The notes under the pieces are model-generated. The model had not been told where the DNA came from. It did not search any database and saw only the letters and a list, made by a program, of their open reading frames with translations. Position numbers and translations under genes: made by a program. A stretch of 64,000 nt of DNA, taken from NCBI RefSeq assembly GCF_003148685.1, contig NZ_QGGR01000010.1, positions 186,001 through 250,000 of the forward strand. Direction: 5' to 3'. Shown here one piece after another: positions 8,288 to 16,618 of the stretch. Every line of letters begins with the position of its first letter. Position 1 is the first letter of the stretch. This DNA is from Actinoplanes xinjiangensis (GTDB taxonomy: Bacteria > Actinomycetota > Actinomycetes > Mycobacteriales > Micromonosporaceae).

Positions 8288-9730
8288 ATGAAGAAGAAGC
8301 GCATCCTCCTGGCGACCGCCGTCCTCGCCGTTCCGGCCGCCCTCGTCGGCTGGTCGATCCTCCCGTCGAACGCGGCGACCGCGCCGACGGCCGGCACCAC
8401 GTACCAGCTGATCGTGAAGAAGAGCGGCAAGTGCCTCGACGTGCCGTCCGCCTCGACCGCGAACAGTGCGCTGCTCCAGCAGTGGGGCTGTACCGCGAAC
8501 TCGGCGTGGCAGCAGTTCAAGCTGGTCGCGTCCGGCGGCAACTTCCTGATCCAGAACGTGAACAGCGGTAAGTGCCTCGACGTGCCGTCGGCGTCGGCCA
8601 CCTCCGGCGCCCGGCTGCAGCAGTACACCTGTGCCGGCTCGCAGACCAACCAGCAGTGGAAGGTCGCGGCGTCGGGCACCGACACGTTCCAGATCATCAA
8701 CGTCGGCAACGGGCTGTGCGTCTCCGACGAGGGCGCGTCGACCGCGAACGGCGCCGCGATCATCCAGGAGACGTGCACCGCCAACTCGAACAAGCAGTGG
8801 GCGTTCACCCCGGTGTCGTCCTCGCCGGACCGGACCTGGCCGTCCACCCCGGACGGCTTCGCCTCGACCGGCGGCGGCACCACCGGCGGCGCGGCCGGGA
8901 CCACCGTCACCGTCACCACCCTGGCCGACCTGACGAAGTACGTCACCGCGACCGAGCCCTACGTGATCAAGGTGGGTGGCCCCATCACGGTCACCCCGAA
9001 GGGCACCGAACTCAAGGTCAAGTCGAACAAGACCATCGTCGGCGTCGGCACGAAGGGTGAGATCGTCGGCGGCGGCTTCTTCCTCGGCGCCGGGGTCAGG
9101 AACGTCATCATCCGCAACCTCACCATCCGCGACACCCAGATGACCGACGACGACCCGGACGACAAGACGTACGACTTCGACGGCATCCAGATGGACACCG
9201 CCGATCACATCTGGATCGACCACAACCGGATCACCCGGATGAACGACGGCATGATCGACAGCCGGAAGGACACCACGTACCTGACCGTGTCCTGGAACGT
9301 GCTGGAGACCGGCAACAAGGCGTTCGGCATCGGCTGGACCGAGAACGTGACCGCGCGGATGACGATCCACCACAACTGGATCAAGGGCACCAACCAGCGG
9401 AACCCCAGCACCGACAACGTCGCGTACGCCCACCTCTACAACAACCACCTCCAGAACATCACCTCGTACGGCAACCTGTCGCGCGGTGGCACGAAGATGG
9501 TTCTGGAGAACAGCTACTTCGACAACGTCGCGAACCCGTTCTACAACGACACGTCGGCCGCCCAGCTCAAGCAGAGCGGCAGCATCGTCAAGAACTCCTC
9601 GGGCAAGCAGCAGACCAACGGATCGGCCTTCGACCCGAAGAGCTTCTACCCGTACACCCTGGACGCGGCCGCCGACGTCCCCGCGTTGCTGGCGAAGTAC
9701 GCCGGCCCGCAGGCCGGCATCGGCGGGTGA
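8288..9730 (+). CDS. Secreted pectate lyase (PL1) with N-terminal ricin-type lectin domain
   Basis: 480 aa. Signal peptide 1-~31 (MKKKRILLATAVLAVPAALV..), RICIN module ~36-175, a Gly/Thr linker, then a parallel beta-helix PL1 domain ~195-470. Typical pieces: GGPITVTPKGTELKVKSNKT, NVIIRNLTIRD, DGIQMDTADHIWIDHN (the vWiDH calcium-site region), DGMIDSRKDT and TIHHNWIKGTNQRNPS, holding the catalytic Arg region. It cleaves de-esterified polygalacturonate by beta-elimination. It starts 2 nt after the pectinesterase stop and is surely cotranscribed. Its RICIN domain is ~88% identical to that of the neighbour while the catalytic domains are unrelated folds of different families. Confidence 0.94.
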   Translation: MKKKRILLATAVLAVPAALVGWSILPSNAATAPTAGTTYQLIVKKSGKCLDVPSASTANSALLQQWGCTANSAWQQFKLVASGGNFLIQNVNSGKCLDVPSASATSGARLQQYTCAGSQTNQQWKVAASGTDTFQIINVGNGLCVSDEGASTANGAAIIQETCTANSNKQWAFTPVSSSPDRTWPSTPDGFASTGGGTTGGAAGTTVTVTTLADLTKYVTATEPYVIKVGGPITVTPKGTELKVKSNKTIVGVGTKGEIVGGGFFLGAGVRNVIIRNLTIRDTQMTDDDPDDKTYDFDGIQMDTADHIWIDHNRITRMNDGMIDSRKDTTYLTVSWNVLETGNKAFGIGWTENVTARMTIHHNWIKGTNQRNPSTDNVAYAHLYNNHLQNITSYGNLSRGGTKMVLENSYFDNVANPFYNDTSAAQLKQSGSIVKNSSGKQQTNGSAFDPKSFYPYTLDAAADVPALLAKYAGPQAGIGG

Positions 9731-9751
9731 GCCGAGGAGGTGGCGCCGCCC

Positions 9752-9769
9752 GGAGGTGGCGCCACCTCC
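9752..9769 (+). terminator. Perfect 18-bp palindrome after the pectate lyase
   Basis: GGAGGTGGC/GCCACCTCC is a perfect palindrome 22 nt downstream of the pectate lyase stop; a further copy of the left half (GGAGGTGGCGCC) lies just before it at 9736-9747. No T-run follows. Probable transcript end of the pectinase operon. Confidence 0.5.
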
Positions 9770-9798
9770 GCATTCACCCACGCTAACCTTCTCCGGTG

Positions 9799-11259
9799 AT
9801 GGGCAGGGGCGGCACGGTGCACCGCGGATACAGCGTGGTGGTCTTCGTCGTCCTCGCCGCTCTCGACAACATCGCCATCGGCATCGTCCCGCCGCTCTAC
9901 GGCAGCATCGGCGCCGAACTCGGCGTCAGCGAGGCGCACATCGCGCTGGCCACCACGATCATGTTCCTGATCAGTGCGGTCGCCGCGATCGGGTTCGCGT
10001 ACGTCGGCGACCGCACCGACCGCAAACCGGTCCTGGTGGCGGGCACGGTGATCTGGGTGCTCGGTACCGCCTGGTCGGGACTGGCCGACGGCTACGGCAC
10101 GTTCCTGGCCGGGCAGGTGCTCGCCGCGTTCGGGCTGGGCGGGGTGGCGTCGGTCAGTTTCTCGGTGGTCAGCGATCTGATCTCGCCGCGGCGGCGCGGG
10201 CTGGTGATGAGCTTCTGGGGGCTGTCGCAGGGGGTCGGCACGCTGGCCGGGACCCTGATCGGCGGCCTCCTGGGGCATGCGGACTGGCGCCGGCCGTTCC
10301 TGGTGACCGCGGTGGCCGGGCTGATCGCCACGGCGGCGTACCTGTTCACCTTCAACGTGCCGCGCGGCGACAGCCAGCCCGAGCTGGCCGGCATCGACTA
10401 CGAGGAGCGGATCCACCACGAGGACCTGCCGGTCATCCTGAAACGGCGGACCAACATCTGGCTGATCCTCCAGGGCGGCACCGCGCAGATCGCGTTCGGC
10501 TCGATGGTGTGGCTGCCGGTGCTGTTCCGGGCCCGGGCCGAGGACCAGGGCTACACCACCGGCACGGCGGTGCTGATCGGCAGCGTGTTCGCCACGATCT
10601 TCCAGCTCGGCGCGGCGCTGTCGATCCTCGGCGGCCTGGCCGGGGACCGGTTGCAGCGGCGTACGCCCCGCGGGCGGGCCCTCGTCGCGTCGGTCGGGGT
10701 GCTGTCGGCCGTACCCCTGTATGTGGTGTTGTTCTTCGTCCCCATGAAGATCACCGTGCCGGACGGTGAGGGGACCGCCGCGGTGGTCCGCGGTGTGCTG
10801 GCCAATGTGGTGACCGAGCCGACCGTCGGGATCTGCCTGGTGGTGGCGGTGTTCGCGCTGATGCTGACGTCGGCGAACTCACCGAACTGGTTCGCCATGA
10901 TCGCCGACGTCAATCCGCCGCAGCATCGCGGCACCGTCTACAGCCTCGGCAACCTGGTCAACGGTGCCGGCCGGGCCGGCGGCAACGTGCTGGTGGCGGT
11001 CGCCTTCGCGAGCCTGGCCGGGGCCTACCCGCCGCCGCTGAACTACGCGGTCGGGCTGGCCGCCTTCCAGATCTTCTTCGTGCCGACCGGCATCATGTAC
11101 TGGCTGGCCAGCAGGACGGTGGCGGTGGACATGGCCGACACGCACGCCGCCCTGCTGGCGGTCGCCTCAGAACACCGACCAGACCGTCACGTCGGTGGGG
11201 ACCCGCCCCTGGGCGTCGAGGGGCTCGCTGCTCAGCAGGACCCGGGCACCGGGCGGTAG
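9799..11259 (+). CDS. MFS transporter
   Basis: About 486 aa from ATG 9799 (GTG 9796 also possible). Twelve hydrophobic segments; the loop 2-3 signature GDRTDRKPVLVAG (MFS motif A) is clear near residues 71-83, and LISPRRRGLVMSFWGLSQGVG marks the fourth/fifth helices. The second half carries NSPNWFAMIADVNPPQHRGTVYSLGNLVNGAGRAGGN. Substrate unknown; neighbouring sugar genes make a carbohydrate or drug substrate possible but there is no direct sign. The last ~31 codons (HRPDRHVGGDPPLG...) run antisense over the 3' end of the alpha-glucosidase gene, which overlaps convergently by 93 bp. Confidence 0.85.
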   Translation: MGRGGTVHRGYSVVVFVVLAALDNIAIGIVPPLYGSIGAELGVSEAHIALATTIMFLISAVAAIGFAYVGDRTDRKPVLVAGTVIWVLGTAWSGLADGYGTFLAGQVLAAFGLGGVASVSFSVVSDLISPRRRGLVMSFWGLSQGVGTLAGTLIGGLLGHADWRRPFLVTAVAGLIATAAYLFTFNVPRGDSQPELAGIDYEERIHHEDLPVILKRRTNIWLILQGGTAQIAFGSMVWLPVLFRARAEDQGYTTGTAVLIGSVFATIFQLGAALSILGGLAGDRLQRRTPRGRALVASVGVLSAVPLYVVLFFVPMKITVPDGEGTAAVVRGVLANVVTEPTVGICLVVAVFALMLTSANSPNWFAMIADVNPPQHRGTVYSLGNLVNGAGRAGGNVLVAVAFASLAGAYPPPLNYAVGLAAFQIFFVPTGIMYWLASRTVAVDMADTHAALLAVASEHRPDRHVGGDPPLGVEGLAAQQDPGTGR

Positions 11260-12786
11260 GGTCACCGGCTCGGCGCCGAAGTTGGTCACCACGGTCACGT
11301 CGCCGTTGCGGAACGCCAGCGCGCTCTCGTCGCCCGCCAGCCAGACCAGTTCCCCGGAGCCCAGCTCGTGGTCACGCCGGGTGGCCAGCGCCGTCCGGTA
11401 CAGCTCCCAGGTGGAGCCCGGCACGTCGATCTGGCGGTCCAGGGCGTACTCGGCCCAGATCTTCGGCTGCGGCAGCCAGCTGGCGTCGCCCGGCCCGAAA
11501 CCGTAGGACGGGGCGTCGGCCTCCCACGGGATCGGCACCCGGCACCCGTCGCGGCCCCGCTCGGTGTGCCCGGACCGCTCCCACGCCGGGTCCTCGCGGA
11601 ACTCGTCGGGCAGCGTGGTGTGTTCCGGCAGCCCCAGTTCCTCGCCCTGGTAGAGGTAGGCTGAACCGGGCAGGGCCAGCATCAGCAGGGTGGCCGCCCG
11701 GGCCCGGCGCAGCCCGAGGCCGGCGTCCGGCTGCGGGTCGCCGGCGCCGATGCCGGGCTTGCGCCCCTCACCCGGCGGGAAACCGAGCCGGGACGCGTGC
11801 CGCACCACGTCGTGGTTGGAGAGCACCCAGGTGGTGGTCGCGCCGACGGCGTCGTTCGCGGCCAGCGACGTGTCGATGATCTCGCGCAGCTCGGCCGGCG
11901 ACCAGGGCGCCTCCAGGTACGGGAAGTTGAACGCCTGGTGCATCTCGTCCGGGCGCACGTAGCGGGCCAGCCGCTCCTCCGGCTGCACCCACGCCTCGGC
12001 CACCAGGATGCGGCCCCCCGGGTACTCGTCGAGGACGGCCCGCCACTGCCGGTAGATCTCGTGCACGCCCTCCTGGTCCCACATCGGTGGCGGCGGGCCG
12101 ACCGGGTCCAGCCCGCCGAGGATCACCGACGGGGCCGTCCAGTCGGTCAGCTCGGCGTCCTTGATCAGGCCGTGCGCCACGTCCACCCGGAACCCGTCGA
12201 CACCGCGGTCCAGCCAGAACCGCAGGATGTCCAGGAATTCGGCGCGGACCTCCGGGTGGTCCCAGTTGAGGTCGGGCTGGGAGACGTCGAACAGGTGCAG
12301 ATACCACTGGCCGTCCGGCAGCCGCTCCCAGGCGGAACCGCCGAAGACGCTCTGCCACGAGTTGGGCGGATCCTCGCCGCCCCGCTCGCCGTCGTGGAAG
12401 ATGTAGCGCGCCCGCTCCGGGCTGCCCGGACCGGCCTCCAGCGCGGCCCGGAACCACGCGTGTTCGCTGGACGTGTGGTTGGGCACCAGGTCCACGATGA
12501 TCTTCAGCCCCAGCTCGTGGGCCGTGGCGATCAGCTTGTCGGCGTCACCGAGCGAGCCGAACCGCGGGTCCACGCCGCGGTAGTCGGCGACGTCGTAGCC
12601 CGCGTCGTGCTGCGGGCTGGGGTAGAACGGCGACAACCAGACCGCGTCGACGCCGAGCCGCCGCAGCAGGGGCAGCCGCGCGGTGATACCGGGCAGGTCG
12701 CCCATGCCGTCGCCGTCCGCGTCGGCGAACGATCGGGGATAGATCTGGTAGATGACCGCGTCCCGCCACCAGGCGTCAGTAGGCAT
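11167..12786 (-). CDS. GH13 alpha-glucosidase (oligo-1,6-glucosidase type)
   Basis: 539 aa from the ATG at 12786 (GGGGG about 2-6 nt upstream); a GTG at 12795 is an alternative. TIM-barrel conserved regions are all visible: DLVPNHTS (region I), GFRVDVAHG with the catalytic nucleophile Asp (region II), ILVAEAWVQPEE with the acid/base Glu (region III) and VLSNHDVVRH with the third Asp (region IV). The N-terminus WWRDAVIYQIYPRSFADADGDGMGDLPGI is typical of GH13_23/30 alpha-glucosidases. No signal peptide, so it is cytoplasmic and acts on imported malto- or isomalto-oligosaccharides. The C-terminal beta domain (LAFRNGDVTVVTNFGAEPVTLP) is complete. Confidence 0.93.
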   Translation of the reverse strand: MPTDAWWRDAVIYQIYPRSFADADGDGMGDLPGITARLPLLRRLGVDAVWLSPFYPSPQHDAGYDVADYRGVDPRFGSLGDADKLIATAHELGLKIIVDLVPNHTSSEHAWFRAALEAGPGSPERARYIFHDGERGGEDPPNSWQSVFGGSAWERLPDGQWYLHLFDVSQPDLNWDHPEVRAEFLDILRFWLDRGVDGFRVDVAHGLIKDAELTDWTAPSVILGGLDPVGPPPPMWDQEGVHEIYRQWRAVLDEYPGGRILVAEAWVQPEERLARYVRPDEMHQAFNFPYLEAPWSPAELREIIDTSLAANDAVGATTTWVLSNHDVVRHASRLGFPPGEGRKPGIGAGDPQPDAGLGLRRARAATLLMLALPGSAYLYQGEELGLPEHTTLPDEFREDPAWERSGHTERGRDGCRVPIPWEADAPSYGFGPGDASWLPQPKIWAEYALDRQIDVPGSTWELYRTALATRRDHELGSGELVWLAGDESALAFRNGDVTVVTNFGAEPVTLPPGARVLLSSEPLDAQGRVPTDVTVWSVF

Positions 12787-12814
12787 GGCCCCCACGGTAG
12801 TTCGGGGCCGGCCC

Positions 12815-13534
12815 CTACTCGTCGAGGATCGCGGCGAAACGCTCCTCGGCGAGGTCCATCTGGTCCAGGATGTGTTCCTTGGCCTGCGTGGACAGTGGCG
12901 TGTCCGGCCGCCCGACGAGTTCGCGCAGGGTGGGTACGAGCGGCCGGTACTTGCGGGCTGAGCTGGTCGCCTTCTCCAGCGTCGTGTGGATCACGCCGAC
13001 CCCGTTGTCGGTGAAGTCGGAGATCTTGATCACCCGGGCCCACGGGTCGTTCTCCAGGTTCTCCGCGACGTGCAGCCGGTACTGCTCGTGCTTGTCCCGG
13101 TCCGGGTCGTACTGCGGGTTGGTGACCGACCGGACCAGCTCGGCGACCCGCGGGTTGAACCGGCGGGCCAGCTCGGCCACCGCCGCGTCGGTCAGCTCCG
13201 CATGCGAGGCGCCCGCCTCCAGCTCGGCCAGCTCGGCCGGGTGGTCCTCGACCGCGTCGTGCAGCAGCGCGGCCACCAGTACGTCGACGTCCCGCACCTG
13301 GTAGTACCGGATGATCCGGATGGCGACCCGGAGCAGATGGTTGACGTACGGCTCGCGGACCCGGCGGTCGGCGGCGTGCAGCACGGACGCGAGATCGAGG
13401 GCCTCGACGAGCTGTTTGCGCTCGTCGACGGGAAAGGACTCCAGTTCCAGGGCGAATCGGTCACGTAGGCCGGCTTCGCCGTACACCTCGGTGATGGCGT
13501 GCAGTGGCATCGAGAGCAGCATCCTTGGCGCCAT
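12815..13534 (-). CDS. HD-domain phosphohydrolase, RSH/Mesh1-like
   Basis: 239 aa. Residues ~55-180 carry an HD fold of the RelA/SpoT hydrolase type: NHLLRVAIRI (His), DVLVAALLHDAVEDH (the HDxxED catalytic signature), TNPQYDPDRDKHEQYRLHV and VIKISDFTDNGVGV. There is no synthetase, TGS or ACT domain, so it is a small stand-alone hydrolase like Mesh1 or the small alarmone hydrolases; (p)ppGpp hydrolysis is inference and another nucleotide is possible. Codes away from the neighbouring alpha-glucosidase by 28 bp on the same strand. Confidence 0.8.
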   Translation of the reverse strand: MAPRMLLSMPLHAITEVYGEAGLRDRFALELESFPVDERKQLVEALDLASVLHAADRRVREPYVNHLLRVAIRIIRYYQVRDVDVLVAALLHDAVEDHPAELAELEAGASHAELTDAAVAELARRFNPRVAELVRSVTNPQYDPDRDKHEQYRLHVAENLENDPWARVIKISDFTDNGVGVIHTTLEKATSSARKYRPLVPTLRELVGRPDTPLSTQAKEHILDQMDLAEERFAAILDE

Positions 13535-13576
13535 GACGAACAGGTATACCGGATGACGGGCGGGGATGGGCTTCGA

Positions 13577-14545
13577 TCAGCTGCCGGATGTGGCCGGTGG
13601 GGCGGCCTGCGCCGGAGAGGGTGACGGGCGGGGCGACGAACGTGGCCCGGGAGAGGGACGGCTCCCGGCGGCCCGGCCACCGGCGGCGCGGCTCGCGGCG
13701 ACCGCCCGGGCGGCCGGGGTCAGGCGCATCGCTCCCATCGACGTGTGTTTCGTCATCCACGGCTGCGGCGTCTCGGCGTGCACCCCCCGCTTCTGGATTC
13801 CGGCCCCGTCGGTGAACTCCTCCTCGGTCATCGCCTGCAGAGCGCTCAGCGCCACCCCGACGATGCTGGCCGTGGTGATCAGGATGATCGGGACGAGCAT
13901 GGTGAGCGGCCGGATGCCGCCCGCGGCCGGCGCTCCCGGCGTCAGCTCGATCGACATGGCCGCCATGCCGGTGTAGTGCATGCCGCAGACCGCGACGGCC
14001 ATCACCGCGGCCGCGCCGGTGACCTGGGCCCACCCCCGCACCGAGACGGCGAACCAGAGCGCGATCGTGCTGGCCGTGATGGCGATCAGCCCGGACGCGG
14101 CGACCAGCACCGGGGAGTAGTGGATGGTCGCGGAGACCCGGATGCCCTCCATGCCGGTGTAGTGCATGGCGATCACGCCGGTGCCGGTGAGCAGGCCCGC
14201 CGCCACCGTCCTGGTGACGCTGCGTTCGCCGTGCCCGACGATCATCAGGCCGATGCCCACGGTCGCCACGGAGAAGACCAGGCTGAGGACGGTGAGGGGG
14301 AGGTCGTACCGGACCGGGCTGACCGGGACGTCGAAACCGAGCATGGCGGAGAAGTGCATCAGCCAGATCCCGCCACCCCCGATCGCGAACGCGCCGATCG
14401 CCAGCCATCGATTGCGCCGGCCCCGGTTGTGGGCGTCGCGGGCCCGGGCGGTGCAGAGCAGCCCGAGGAAGGAACCGAGGAAAGCCAGCAGGTACGCGGC
14501 TATCGGGTTGTAAGCGCCATAGGTGAAGTGATGGACGTCAGCCAC
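13577..14545 (-). CDS. MHYT-domain integral membrane sensor protein
   Basis: 322 aa. Seven predicted membrane helices in residues ~10-245, with the diagnostic repeated motifs MHFSAM, MHYTGM and MHYTGM at the ends of helices 2, 4 and 6 (His/Met pairs proposed to bind copper and sense O2, CO or NO). The cytoplasmic tail (~250-322) is Arg/Ala/Pro/Ser-rich and lacks GGDEF, EAL or kinase output domains, which separates it from the diguanylate-cyclase type MHYT proteins. Stand-alone actinobacterial versions like this have no defined partner. Confidence 0.88.
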   Translation of the reverse strand: MADVHHFTYGAYNPIAAYLLAFLGSFLGLLCTARARDAHNRGRRNRWLAIGAFAIGGGGIWLMHFSAMLGFDVPVSPVRYDLPLTVLSLVFSVATVGIGLMIVGHGERSVTRTVAAGLLTGTGVIAMHYTGMEGIRVSATIHYSPVLVAASGLIAITASTIALWFAVSVRGWAQVTGAAAVMAVAVCGMHYTGMAAMSIELTPGAPAAGGIRPLTMLVPIILITTASIVGVALSALQAMTEEEFTDGAGIQKRGVHAETPQPWMTKHTSMGAMRLTPAARAVAASRAAGGRAAGSRPSPGPRSSPRPSPSPAQAAPPATSGS

Positions 14546-14717
14546 GCCGGGATTGAGTCAGATATCCGCGGGCGTACATCGCACGTTGTGTGCGGCGGCG
14601 CACGAAAGAGAAGAACCGGGGCCACCGAGGCTGTGTCCGTTATGGACCAAGCCGCGGCGACCCCGGTTCAGGATCGGGTGTGCAGATTACGCAGGTTACC
14701 GAGGGGGCTCAGGACGA

Positions 14718-14861
14718 TCAGGTGAAGATGCTGACGCCGCCGGGGCCCACCAGGAGACCGACGATGATCAGCACGACACCCCAGAGGATCTGCCGCCGGA
14801 ACAGCGCGAGAACACCGGCGACCACGAGGATTACGGCGAGAATCCAAAGCAGAAGGTCCAT
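14718..14861 (-). CDS. GPGG-motif small membrane protein, 47 aa
   Basis: A 48-codon frame starting at ATG 14861 and ending TGA 14718-14720. It encodes two hydrophobic helices (MDLLLWILAVILVVAGVLAL and ILWGVVLIIVGLLV) and ends GPGGVSIFT. A C-terminal GPGG signature after two short helices defines a widespread actinobacterial small-protein family of unknown function. Codon third positions are strongly G/C, as in real genes here. It sits alone in the 350-bp space between the MHYT gene and the phosphoesterase gene. Confidence 0.8.
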   Translation of the reverse strand: MDLLLWILAVILVVAGVLALFRRQILWGVVLIIVGLLVGPGGVSIFT

Positions 14862-14903
14862 GTCATCTCGGATACCCGGTGCCTCGAAATCGGAAACCTG
14901 GGA

Positions 14904-15647
14904 TCAGGCCGACACGAGTTCGGAATCCACGGACTCGGAGAGCAACTGGTACACGTTGTACGCCTGCTTGATCACCGGGTGGGCGACATTGCGTACGGGC
15001 ACCCCACCGGGCGTACGGCCACGCTCCGATCCGTGGTGCGCGTGCCCGTGCAGGGCCAGCGCGGTCGGTGCCGAGTCGACGGCGTTGCCGAGCTGGTAGC
15101 ACCCCAGGAACGGGTAGATCTCCAGCGGTTCACCGGCCAGGGTCTCCGGCACCGGGGCGTAGTGGGTGAGCGCGACCAGGGCGTCACACTCGACCGAGCG
15201 CAGCGCCTCGCCGAGCCGGGCCGCGATGTCCTCGGTGACGCCGACGAACGTCTTCATCTCGCGCTCGCCGAAATTACTGGCGCACGCCCCGGCGAACCCT
15301 CCGCCGAACCCCTTGGCACCGGCGATGCCGAGCCGGTGACCGCGGATCTCCAGGACCGTCGACGAGCACTCCAGCACGGTGATCCCGGCGTCGGTGAGCA
15401 CCTCGGTGACCTGCTGTTCCTGGTCGCTCTGATGGTCGTGGTTGCCCAGCACCACCACGACCGGCACGGCCAGACCACCGAACTCGGTCGCGAAGCACCG
15501 CGCCTCCTCGACCGTCCCGTGGCGGGTCAGGTCGCCCGCGATGAGCAGGGCGTCGGCGCGATCGGGCAGCTGTTCGAGGGCGGGCCGGTAGCGGCCCACC
15601 ACATCCTTGTCCACGTGGACGTCGCCCACGGCGGCGATCCGGATCAT
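14904..15647 (-). CDS. Calcineurin-like metallophosphoesterase
   Basis: 247 aa. All metal-site motifs of the family are present in order: GDVHVD (8-13), GDLTRHG (~38), GNHDH (~68), THYAP (~160) and HGHAHHG (~199). It resembles predicted cytosolic phosphoesterases of the YfcE/Icc type; the substrate is not evident. Its start overlaps the BON gene stop by 4 nt (15644-15647), so the two are translationally coupled in an operon with the nucleotidyltransferase. Confidence 0.9.
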   Translation of the reverse strand: MIRIAAVGDVHVDKDVVGRYRPALEQLPDRADALLIAGDLTRHGTVEEARCFATEFGGLAVPVVVVLGNHDHQSDQEQQVTEVLTDAGITVLECSSTVLEIRGHRLGIAGAKGFGGGFAGACASNFGEREMKTFVGVTEDIAARLGEALRSVECDALVALTHYAPVPETLAGEPLEIYPFLGCYQLGNAVDSAPTALALHGHAHHGSERGRTPGGVPVRNVAHPVIKQAYNVYQLLSESVDSELVSA

Positions 15648-15892
15648 GAAATCTCCTCCACCTCACTCGGGGCCTGCGCCCGGGTGATGCCGATGTCGCA
15701 CGTGATCTCGATCTCGGGGAAGTGGCTGCCGATCTGCCGGCAGATCTCGTCGCGCCGTTGCACGCTCTCCACCTCCCCGCCGAGCACCACCACGTTGTCC
15801 CGGCGGTGCACGGTGATGCCCTGCTCGGCGACGCGGTCGTGCTCGGTGAGCAGCCGCTGGATCTCGGCCTCGAGATCGATCTGATTGGTCAT
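15644..15892 (-). CDS. Small BON-domain protein
   Basis: 82 aa. Residues ~22-66 (GITVHRRDNVVVLGGEVESVQRRDEI) match the BON domain, a small alpha/beta fold linked to membrane or lipid interaction. There is no signal peptide or membrane segment, so it is probably cytoplasmic. It begins 1 nt after the nucleotidyltransferase stop and overlaps the phosphoesterase start by 4 nt. Confidence 0.8.
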   Translation of the reverse strand: MTNQIDLEAEIQRLLTEHDRVAEQGITVHRRDNVVVLGGEVESVQRRDEICRQIGSHFPEIEITCDIGITRAQAPSEVEEIS

Positions 15893-15893
15893 C

Positions 15894-16478
15894 TCATCCC
15901 CCTACCCTCAATTCCGTCGCCCCGGGGAACGGCACCACGTCCAGGCGGTCCAGCAGGACCAGGAAGGCCTCGGCGTACGGGGACGCGACGGTCTCCCGGC
16001 GTACGCGTTCCCAGTCGATCTGCTCCCGCAGCGAGCGGGCGACGGGCAGTCCGGTGGCGAAGTCGCAGTAGTGCTGGCTGTAGCTGAGCAGCTTGTGAAC
16101 CATCAGCCGGGACGCGGAGAGCACCGGCATGTAGATCGCCTCGACCGAGATCTGCTCGGTGTCCTTCAGTGTCTCCTCGTCGACCGGAGACTCGACCGGG
16201 CGGTAGATCAGATCCGCCATCCGGCCCTCGTCATAGACCTTGACCAGCCAGTCCTCCGGCGGCTGCTCGGTCTCGAACCCCACCGCCGCCAGCTCCTGCA
16301 ACGCCCGATCCTTATCCTGTTCGCGGATCAGGAAGTCGACGTCGTGATCGCTGGAGTAGCCGCCGCGGGCGTACACCGCGAAGCTCCCGCCCAGCGCGAA
16401 GGGGATGTCCGCGCTCTTCAGAGTCGAGGCGACCCGCTTCAAAGTGATGGCCAAACCCTCGTCCACACGGTGTGGCAT
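15894..16478 (-). CDS. Nucleotidyltransferase-fold protein
   Basis: 194 aa from the ATG at 16478, chosen because a perfect AGGAGG lies 5 nt upstream; the open frame continues 18 codons further. The pol-beta superfamily signature GGSFAVYARGGYSSDHDVDFLI (written in two parts: GGSFAVYARGG, SSDHDVDFLI) is at ~31-55, with the paired Asp residues metal-binding. The later part (MVHKLLSYSQHYCDF) resembles AbiEii/MNT-type and LinB-like nucleotidyltransferases. No cognate antitoxin-like partner lies beside it; instead it heads an operon with BON and phosphoesterase genes. Substrate unknown. Confidence 0.75.
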   Translation of the reverse strand: MPHRVDEGLAITLKRVASTLKSADIPFALGGSFAVYARGGYSSDHDVDFLIREQDKDRALQELAAVGFETEQPPEDWLVKVYDEGRMADLIYRPVESPVDEETLKDTEQISVEAIYMPVLSASRLMVHKLLSYSQHYCDFATGLPVARSLREQIDWERVRRETVASPYAEAFLVLLDRLDVVPFPGATELRVGG

Positions 16479-16618
16479 GCCGTCCTCCTGTCCCGTGTCC
16501 GGTTCGTGAACGACTACCCGGAGTTGCGGCACCTTGAACCAACACGATCATTCTGGGTGACCATTCGTGCCCGCCGGTGCGGAACAGAAGGTGCCGACGG
16601 GGACTACCGTCATTTGGT

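Noticed and set aside
15894..16478. Abi/MNT-type toxin-antitoxin pair
   Set aside because: Only the nucleotidyltransferase-like fold is present; neighbours are BON and phosphoesterase genes rather than a HEPN or antitoxin partner.
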